From NCBI RefSeq assembly GCF_921293095.1, contig NC_060247.1, positions 115,649,111 to 115,713,110 on the forward strand: 64,000 nt of DNA. Reading direction: 5' to 3'. Made by a program: the position numbers and the translations under genes. Positions 60,101 through 64,000 of this stretch are shown piece by piece. The notes under the pieces were generated by a model that searched no databases, was not told where the DNA came from, and was given only the letters and a program-made list of their open reading frames with translations. Numbering within the stretch: the first letter of the stretch is position 1; each line of letters starts with the position of its first letter. This DNA is from Ischnura elegans. Taxonomy: Eukaryota > Arthropoda > Insecta > Odonata > Coenagrionidae.

Positions 60101-61990
60101 ATGTACCATTTGAAATGAAAATGTTAATGGCACCTGATTAGTAGGTTAAGTATTTTGGTATTTTTGGGCTAGTATTTCTTAAGTTATTTTATCCTAAGCT
60201 TTGAGAGGATAGGAAGCACATATCTATTGAATCAAGTGTTGCATCTAGGAAATTACTGGTGTGCATCCTGTTGTGGCTTATTTGTCATTTACGTTTGAAA
60301 AGAAAATGAATTTCTTATAATTTTTAATTGTGATACAGATGGAATGTACCAATGCCAGTACTTAGTTATTCTATTTCTCCTTCCCAGTACCATTTTCAAT
60401 ATTGATGCTGTCTTAACCTGGAAATAATGTATGCAAAATTCCTTCTTAAAGATTTTTGAGTGGCTCTGTCATTAAAAGAACCAGAGTATCAGAACAGCCC
60501 CTATTTCTTTGTAGAAACCCTACATATTCTTAAAAAGGAATGATATTATGGATTTTAAAAACTCATCAATTTGAACATCACTGCCAGAATTTTCAAATAT
60601 GAATACCACATTAATTGCTGTTAAACACACACTTTTAACACCTAATGGTCAGTTAGTATTCAGATTTTTATTACAAATAGATTGGTGGAATGGACTGTTT
60701 CCGCAAATCTAATTCTGGGATTGAATCTTGGTAAAAGTAGATTTGAATCTCGGATCTACCTTTAATAAGTGGTAATTGATAAAAATAAAACCTTTTCTCT
60801 GCCTGTGAACACAGTGATGACAAATTTTCCTTTCTTAATAGATATCTTGCAAAGGAAAAATGAACTTATAATTATATTTCTTAAATGTCAATAACCAATA
60901 AAAATTTACAAAGTATGGCTAGGATGCCATCCAGAAAGAAAATTCAGATTGTGGCCCCAAAGCAAGATCCAAAAGTAATGCACATTGCAGTACCATTCAC
61001 TTGTATTCATGATTGTATGCACATCTTTGAAAAAGCTTGGGTAAGTAATGTTGCTGATTTTAATGTTAATTGCAGCTCTGATTAACTCCACCCAAAAATA
61101 TTGAATATCTTCCAATCCAATCAGATTAAGTGGATTTTTAGGGAAGAGGGAAATTGTGAAATATGAAATTTTGTAACCATCTCTTCAAATTATTATTTTT
61201 AATCATCATTATCCCCTGTCCACCACTATGCAACCATTGTGCCACTTGAATTATCAAAATTTCATAACTTATGGAAATGAATCAACTTCATTACAATAAT
61301 CAGTGTGAAAATGGAGAAAATGGATTTAATGTTAAAATAAAAATGTATATTCTTAAAATCATTTGCCTTGGAAATTTTTAAAATATGTATTCTATTATTG
61401 TAATAAGTTAAATACAAGATGATCAAAAGGAATGCTCTCAATAAATACTGGCAGTGTGTGGCATTCAGCATCAGAGCACTCCAGCAGTACAATTCTACCA
61501 ATAGTTTCACTGGTTAAATTGGTGGTGAAAAGCTTAAAATTAAACATGATGGTATCACATTGTGTGTCACTTAAATTCCATGATACGGACACATGTGTGC
61601 AATCAAAACCATTCAGATCTAGTGATACTTGGTATCAGGTCCAGTCCATCCCTAATAAATGTGCTTATCTTGATTCTAAGTTTCCTGCTTCACGTAATGA
61701 AAATTTATGACCTCACTAATATGTACATTACAATGGTTGGGATTGTTGCTTGATTGGGCATTTATTTTATCCATGATTGTGGTCTTTTTTTTACTTGCAT
61801 CTCCACATGTAGAAATTTGGGTGATTTGTTTTTGTTTTCTCGTTCTCAGAACAATGGCGAGGGAATGAGTATGGAGACCGAGACTCGAGGCTGATGGGCT
61901 TGGGCCATGAGCCACCCCCTCCCCCGAGGGTTTGGGACCACGATGAACGCTCACCCAGTAAAGGGAGGAGTTTTGAGCCCCCTGGAAAAG
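29301..61990 (+). CDS. YLPM1: YLPM1/ZAP3-like nuclear protein, 5' part (twelve coding exons, truncated by window end)
   Basis: Coding exons 29301-29480, 34233-34358, 41579-42568, 42990-43112, 43500-43658, 45606-47033, 53696-53879, 54517-54619, 55876-56321, 57389-57514, 58187-58261 and 61850-61990 join in frame to about 1,360 residues. The order is: a Gly/Ala/Tyr-rich start; Gln/Trp repeats (QQWTQWQQQFQQW); a long Pro-rich block with a polyQ tract; two short Trp-rich segments (FDAQFEQWEAQFMRW and YREYEAKWESWREQLLQRRE); a Gly/Pro/Met-rich block of 476 residues; MRPPGE repeats; and RERG/DRD-rich parts. Twice, a motif with a YGH core appears (VIDYGHISRADVV and FDYGHGNARNP). This layout is that of YLPM1/ZAP3, a nuclear protein linked to telomerase regulation, transcription and PP1 binding in mammals. 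The C-terminal P-loop kinase-like domain would lie beyond the window. The donor of exon 1 (29480 or 29477) and the acceptor of exon 6 (45606) are the least certain junctions. Confidence 0.85.
31518..31784 (-). mobile_element. hAT-type MITE, copy C, truncated
   Basis: The copy starts CAGGGGCGCAGCC at 31518 and runs in reverse relative to copies A and B, sharing AATGGCGAGTTTTACGGCTT and the CCATTTTACTTAAT region (complement). The far end is missing. After the G-run at about 31784 it breaks into the palindromic motif at 31793, so a later insertion or deletion removed its terminus. Confidence 0.75.
31785..31900 (+). mobile_element. Penelope-type element tail with hammerhead-like motif
   Basis: A short inverted copy (GTTATCATCAGGT) abuts CCTGGTGATAAC. 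The right-hand copy continues through stem AACA-CTAGA-TGTT, then GAAAC, CCGGGTC, GTACTATTTAAA and GTGTGGAA. The order of blocks matches the arms of the palindrome at 16904-17140. The CTGGTGA box departs from the hammerhead CTGANGA core at one essential base. There is no coding content. Confidence 0.45.
35049..35459 (+). pseudogene. Tigger/pogo transposase C-terminal fragment
   Basis: The open frame follows a stop at 35046-35048 and ends with TAA at 35457-35459 (136 codons). It includes FPQEEWRQIAGEVNYNEYCK then LDDDLTVCQTMTIDEIHEQE and IPNLSKGVEAIEYVRHNL. A Trp, an aspartate cluster, a D/E-E-I motif and then a helical C-terminal segment is the usual tail of Tigger transposases. The CENP-B-type DNA-binding region and the DDE core are absent, so the product cannot be active. 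Confidence 0.6.
35475..36383 (+). repeat. 909-bp terminal inverted repeat, left copy
   Basis: It starts GGGTCATTCCATGTCAGTTC and ends TTGCACAACTTATA. It is the reverse complement of 39616-40524 with the same length and only scattered substitutions. It is preceded by TAAT at 35471-35474, repeated after the right copy at 40525-40528. Both copies contain a short ORF (72 codons) identical between arms, a by-product of the duplication and not a gene. Confidence 0.95.
36508..39117 (-). CDS. Putative DDE/D-type transposase of the 5-kb element
   Basis: An intact 869-residue ORF opens with ATG at 39117. It has, in order: a Cys/His-rich N-terminal region (CCDPFRCHRKKIC near 78-90; CNSCREKVDKYTHH near 120); a helix-turn-helix-like segment at about 263-288 (SWSRKKVATEFNVSEYTIRQ); a second Cys-rich cluster (CSKDSRDCMLRHCSEC, 420-435); and an RNase H-like core. 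Candidate catalytic acids are D523 (VLLDFSENYHY), D608 (YFSDGCAGQYKN) and D649 (CDGIGGTVKR). Close to the C-terminus is an aromatic-rich segment (RMYYFSEKDIERVNQ). It sits between the inverted repeats and is the element's only gene. No introns or frame breaks are seen. It is not similar to the host genes here. Function is inferred from context and motif spacing. A domesticated host gene is unlikely given the intact repeats. Confidence 0.8.
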   Translation of the reverse strand: MAQYQELGNCSVGEHSGTECHKTSYTQLLNILKFKELSALERQMIELRSGISSGLLLSICEHHKTYFLKKYKTYQITCCDPFRCHRKKICKSLRTLTAAFAFKINSIPEAIKAIPGQKICNSCREKVDKYTHHIEENCGIEEVIPLAGSDDTVVDFDKASGKEKALEEINSSFKEMGVSPLKLHAVASHSKSMYAKRKLKVATSTLNKKVCKVFDKEFLPEHDSEVLVKASDMDVLVGLLKEKLVTAGSRREIIQLLTLAPTSWSRKKVATEFNVSEYTIRQARELLKMKGIIAIPDPRRGKNIEQTAVDLVQSFYQNDEYSRLMPGMKDKVSVSKNVHQQKRLLLSNLNELYAAFKFEFPHVKIGFSKFCLLRPKWCVLAGSSGTHSVCVCAIHQNASLLLHACSIEETYNDLFDYLVCSKDSRDCMLRHCSECMSDKRLKEHLKSKFEEWDPEDEVTYSAWVTTDRAQQIRLTVTLDEYINSLVNNLEKLLPHSFITKSQARYLKELKNNLQPDEAIVLLDFSENYHYVVQDEVQGHHWNQDGCSLHPVVIYTRGQLQKDLCVSSLCVFSDDLEHDVAFVFETQKIVTQFLKEKFPEVKKVQYFSDGCAGQYKNCKNFINLCHHHLDFDLHASWSFFATSHGKSPCDGIGGTVKRILTRESLQRDLGNTMTSIEKVFEFCKYKADKISFYVLKKEQLSMIRQQLETRWSHAKTIPGTRSYHSFIPISNNIIATKKISFDTTYSSVHNFLIKPSWEEIMTKICTNSFVACLYDNHWFFGLVMSKDVDQCDIKVKFLHPYGPARSFYWPNEKEDICHVPVNNVICNVETPTTRGSGRMYYFSEKDIERVNQRLLDLKGKLGITTTGKNM
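39616..40524 (-). repeat. 909-bp terminal inverted repeat, right copy
   Basis: This is the mirror of 35475-36383, ending AACTGACATGGAATGACCC before TAAT. A few substitutions distinguish the arms, for example in the segment 40300-40470 (a Ser/Phe and several other codon changes in the overlapping ORFs). The arms have thus begun to diverge. Confidence 0.95.
42162..42200 (+). repeat. CAG/CAA repeat encoding polyglutamine
   Basis: A run of CAG codons with two CAA interruptions near its 3' end lies in the Pro-rich exon 41579-42568 and encodes about eleven consecutive glutamines. Length polymorphism is likely. It keeps the frame. Confidence 0.9.
42892..42939. repeat. Perfect 18-bp hairpin upstream of a 3' splice site
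   Basis: Arms 42892-42909 (TACTTTCATAGTTAGGGC) and 42922-42939 are exact reverse complements around a 12-nt loop. The structure lies 50 bp before the acceptor of the exon at 42990. The stem is shorter than a typical pre-miRNA. It may be a transposon scar or a structural element affecting splicing. Confidence 0.75.
43801..44005 (-). mobile_element. tRNA-derived SINE with (TAAA)n tail
   Basis: Read on the minus strand, the head contains the B box GGTTCGAGTCC (exact pol III consensus) after an A-box-like GGTGGCAGCGGGGTAAAG. It has a 3' body and ends in a TAAA repeat (seen as TTTATTTATT from 43801 on the plus strand). The tRNA-like part lacks a full cloverleaf, so it is a SINE and not a tRNA gene. 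It lies in the YLPM1-like intron 43659-45605. Confidence 0.8.
44570..45265 (+). mobile_element. Penelope-like element remnants (tail motif and GIY-YIG-side C-terminus)
   Basis: At 44934-45110 degraded plus-strand frames read GHEIMNNSTRVLAKMEEYHP, IRECVKIAKRPTT and, after a frame shift, NREDGYNLSRIWRGF. This is the typical end of the GIY-YIG nuclease region of Penelope-like proteins. A tail-type motif (GGAGTGAAACGTCGAG) follows at about 45247. A separate minus-strand tail (TTGATAA, stem TGCTG/CAGCA, AAAAC, ATGTC) lies at 44583-44624. Frames are broken, so nothing is expressed. They lie in the intron before the 45606 exon. Confidence 0.55.
47607..47700 (+). repeat. Degenerate tandem repeats (about 27-bp unit)
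   Basis: Three to four copies of a block reading GCAAAAGTGGTGTTATATTT, with variants (AAAGGTGGGGTTATTTTTTA, AAAAGCGATGTTATTTTGCC, GAAATCGGTGTTATTTTTAC), follow one another. The origin is unknown. It lies in the YLPM1-like intron 47034-53695. Confidence 0.5.
49530..50818 (-). pseudogene. Decayed YqaJ/lambda-exonuclease-type nuclease gene
   Basis: Minus-strand pieces (50818-50576, 50575-50440 in the same frame after one stop, 50177-49819, then 49838-49530 in a shifted frame) together show the order typical of the PDDEXK YqaJ fold: LRHARLGAS, then GKDLEGDVIKSLRREL, then ASPD, then EYVVKVKCP, then LQLQMLFYG. ASPD and the K-x-K-C-P segment carry the nuclease acid and lysine positions. The family's E-x-K is here K-V-K. 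Disabling changes: a TAG at 50576-50578, a 262-bp insertion plus a 13-bp duplication, and a frame shift at the ASPD motif near 49820. Such proteins are common in insect genomes in association with transposons. The gene lies in the intron 47034-53695. Confidence 0.6.
50178..50439. mobile_element. 262-bp fold-back insertion with 13-bp target duplication
   Basis: TCCTCATAGAGCT occurs at 50165-50177 and again at 50440-50452, directly flanking the insert. Inside, about 85-bp arms (near 50203-50288 and 50355-50440) are inverted copies that share GGTTTTCGGAGTTA and ATTCATCTCTGCAGACGAC. Removing insert plus one duplication copy would restore reading frame through LYED in the nuclease gene. The right arm contains CTGAAGA, GAAAC and TGTC in the same order as the tails at 16.9 and 31.8 kb. 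Confidence 0.8.
52667..53376. mobile_element. Palindromic MITE with repeated CACGGCACCGTG-like sub-terminal sites
   Basis: Arms 52667-52742 and 53302-53376 are inverted copies (about 76 bp, roughly 80-85% matching by eye) sharing ATATTTAAGCC. Weaker complementarity extends outward on both sides. The GC-rich interior (52745-53300) holds at least five short palindromes built on CACGGCACCGTG/CACGGTGCTGTGCCG at about 52785, 52840, 52990, 53205 and 53250. No ORF was found. It lies just before the exon at 53696. Confidence 0.7.
53743..53832 (+). repeat. Coding minisatellite: five 18-bp units
   Basis: Five head-to-tail copies of GGTGAGATGAGACCACCT, with G/C and A/G changes in later units, encode GEMRPP/GDMRPP/GEIRPP repeats in the YLPM1-like exon 53696-53879. 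Units are multiples of three, so copy-number change would not break the frame. Confidence 0.92.
58262..61849 (+). other. YLPM1-like intron with a partial transposon end
   Basis: At 58493-58575 CAGTAGAATCCTGATTTAAC is followed by AACACTAAATG blocks that resemble a Tigger/pogo terminal repeat. No matching right end was recognised. The rest of the intron is AT-rich and shows no gene. The next exon begins at 61850. Confidence 0.4.
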
Positions 61991-62712
61991 GTATGTGGGT
62001 GACTATTTGAACTCCATTACTTTTTACTAAAATATTCTACTTTTTTAAGTGGGTGCATGTAGCACTGAACCTCTCTTTAACAGTTAGTATATTTCCAGGA
62101 AATTGTTTCCTATTTTACAGCTCTAGCTAATTGTTTTACAAGAATATTTTTGCTGTAATGTTATCATTGACAACAGATTCAAAGAAGCTATTGAGTCCAC
62201 AGGTTATTGGGTACACAGGGCTAAAATATCTATTTTGCTAATTACAGTGGCCAAATCTTACATCAAAGAAGCTATTACGGTATAAGTCCATCACAATGAG
62301 CACTGAAAATCCCTGAAAAATCACTCGTTAAATTAAACTGCAGAACAATCGAATCTACCCGAGATAGCTCGAAGGAAATCTAATTGATGATAGATGGATC
62401 TAAAATTACTGTAGCTTCTTATCATTTAAACCAAATTATGCATTAATGGTGCTCTCTAGAATTTTTTGCGACTAAAGAGGTGAATTTCTTATGAAATGAT
62501 ACCTTAAAATAATCTCGTTTGGCTTTGAAGTCATCTGCTTGAAAAGTGATCATAAGGAAAACAAATTTTGACTGCCTGGCTCTTGCCCTCGGAATTCATT
62601 CAGCAGTTTCTTGTCTACTTCCCATTGATATGACCATTCGGCATCAACAACATCCATGTGTGAAATTCAAAATCCTTGGCTGCTGCATGATGCAATCAAG
62701 GGTTAATATTTT

Positions 62713-63538
62713 CCCAAATACAGTAAATCCTTGACTTACGAACAGAATGCATTACAAGACCTTGGTCACATGGTGATGAACCTATGCAAGGCATGTAAAA
62801 GTGTGGTTATCCTGCAGAATGCAATTGTGCATTACAAGTTTGCGTAAACTCGTTATTGTGACTAACTGATCTAGTTGAGTGTGTAATACGGTTGGAGCCG
62901 AAAAAAATTTGCTGTACGTTGGAAGGAAGAGCAGGTGAAATGCTGAACAGTTCCTGACTTAGCCAGAGATTAATTGATAATTTGTTCAGAGTGTGCCCAA
63001 AGTGTGAGTTCCTCCACCCCACACCTCATTGCATTGGCCAACTCCAAAGGTTCCAAATTTGAAATTTTGTGCACGCTTGAATATTGCGAATATTCATATC
63101 TCTGAAAGTTCGTAAGAAGATGACTTCCTGTACAGCCAATTTATGAATGGTAATGAGTGGGTCATCATGATTCCACTGGAATGTAGCTTATTATATGATG
63201 TTACGTGGATACTGAAGTATCTCTTACTGAAGAAAGAACCATAATTGATGCTCTTGGTCACAGTGCACAAGGAGAACTTAGCGTAGCGCAATGATTAGGA
63301 CGTAGAGTAGTGTACATCCACCTAAATGCCGTGGCTAAACCGTGGAACTTCATAATAAAGTTCTTTTTCTTACCGCCGGGCCCGTGTCTGAGGTTCACAA
63401 TTTCGTAACAATGAAAATTTGGTAATGTTTCTTTTACTACAGAGTGGATTAGCCGTATCACTGTCTCTAACTATTTGCTTCGTGAAAATGAGAACTTCGT
63501 AATAAGGATGTTCGTATTAATGAGAGTCCACTGTATGT
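62713..63538. mobile_element. Possible Tigger/pogo-like non-autonomous element
   Basis: CAGTAAATCCTTGACTTACG at 62714 and the complement of CGTATTAATGAGAGTCCACT at 63511-63530 both resemble pogo/Tigger ends (CAGT..., TACGAA). The two ends are only partly complementary. The segment 63300-63500 has several TTCGTAA/TTACGAA-like blocks. There is no coding capacity. It lies after the last visible YLPM1-like exon (ends 61990). Confidence 0.35.
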
Positions 63539-64000
63539 AGCATATTCTTGGCCTCCCCTGAAGGGGTAGGAGGAGGAAAAGAGGAAGACCAAGAAGAAAT
63601 TGGAGACAGTTTGCTGAATTTAAAGGCATGTGAATTCCATGTTATGGTCTCCACATGGTTTTGTGATTCGAAGTGGGAGCAAGGGTAGGTGGGAGAATGG
63701 CAGAGGAGGAATTGGTTAAGGACTGGTCATGTGTCATCCAAGAGTTTTAATTGAATTCCAGATAGTTGCTGTGGGGGTGTTTTTGTGGCAGCTTTTATGT
63801 TCATTGCATGAGTGACCAGTTTTCATCAAAATACAGCTTAGTTGGTAGACATTCAGTATAATGCCAAGTTGTGACCCTTTGTGAAAGGTTACCATGGCAT
63901 TAAGTGCATATTTATACTTCAATTTTCCCCATTCCTTAAGTCCTGGCTTTTTAAAGGCTGTAGGGGGCCTATTATAGAGCTTAAGCTAATGCCTGCTGGA

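Noticed and set aside
1-64000. CRISPR arrays, rRNA, operons, bacterial or phage features
   Set aside because: Spliced genes, U12 and GC-AG introns, SINEs and polyadenylation signals show an animal nuclear genome. No regularly spaced repeat array or rRNA sequence was seen.

Overview
The window is eukaryotic nuclear DNA, most likely from an insect. It is AT-rich, with small exons separated by long introns full of decayed transposons. Two findings argue against a fly such as Drosophila and favour an insect with a larger, more ancestral gene set: a two-pore channel gene and a Smac/DIABLO gene, both of which Drosophila is generally considered to lack. The species cannot be named from the sequence alone.

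Three host genes can be rebuilt exon by exon, with reading frames that agree across every junction. (1) Positions 581-7929, plus strand: the 3' half of a two-pore calcium channel gene (TPC1-like; ten exons, 473 residues, stop at 7927-7929). It includes a GC-AG intron and a textbook U12-type AT-AC intron. (2) Positions 18833 down to 10578, minus strand: an apparently complete gene for a mitochondrial Smac/DIABLO-like pro-apoptotic protein (six exons, about 220 residues). It converges on the channel gene. (3) Positions 29301-61990, plus strand: the 5' part of a very large gene for a YLPM1/ZAP3-like nuclear protein (twelve coding exons, about 1,360 residues; the gene runs off the right edge). A probable non-coding first exon ends at 19408. 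That puts DIABLO and YLPM1 head to head across about 300 bp, which probably acts as a shared promoter.

Almost everything else recognisable is mobile DNA. Between genes and inside introns are: a mariner deletion derivative (8764-9710); Penelope-like remnants (10.9-11.95 kb and 44.5-45.3 kb); a non-LTR reverse transcriptase scrap (3.6-3.8 kb); tRNA-derived SINEs (3.1 and 43.8 kb); a hAT-type MITE family with 8-bp target duplications (13.6, 15.4, 18.1 and 31.5 kb); a PIF/Harbinger-type MITE (20.7 kb); two 1.5-kb non-autonomous DNA elements (21.96-23.5 and 25.76-27.25 kb); and a structured palindromic element (52.67-53.38 kb). The most striking item is a 5,050-bp DNA transposon at 35475-40524 with 909-bp terminal inverted repeats and an intact 869-codon transposase-like ORF. 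It lies inside a Tigger/pogo remnant, which itself lies in a YLPM1 intron. A decayed YqaJ-type nuclease gene at 49.5-50.8 kb is interrupted by a 262-bp fold-back insertion with a 13-bp target duplication.

A recurring motif appears at several element tails: CTGATGA-like box, short stem, GAAAC, then a GTC-type site. It is often found as two copies facing each other in a palindrome, and it resembles the hammerhead ribozymes known from Penelope-like elements. This is the best candidate for a non-obvious system in the window.
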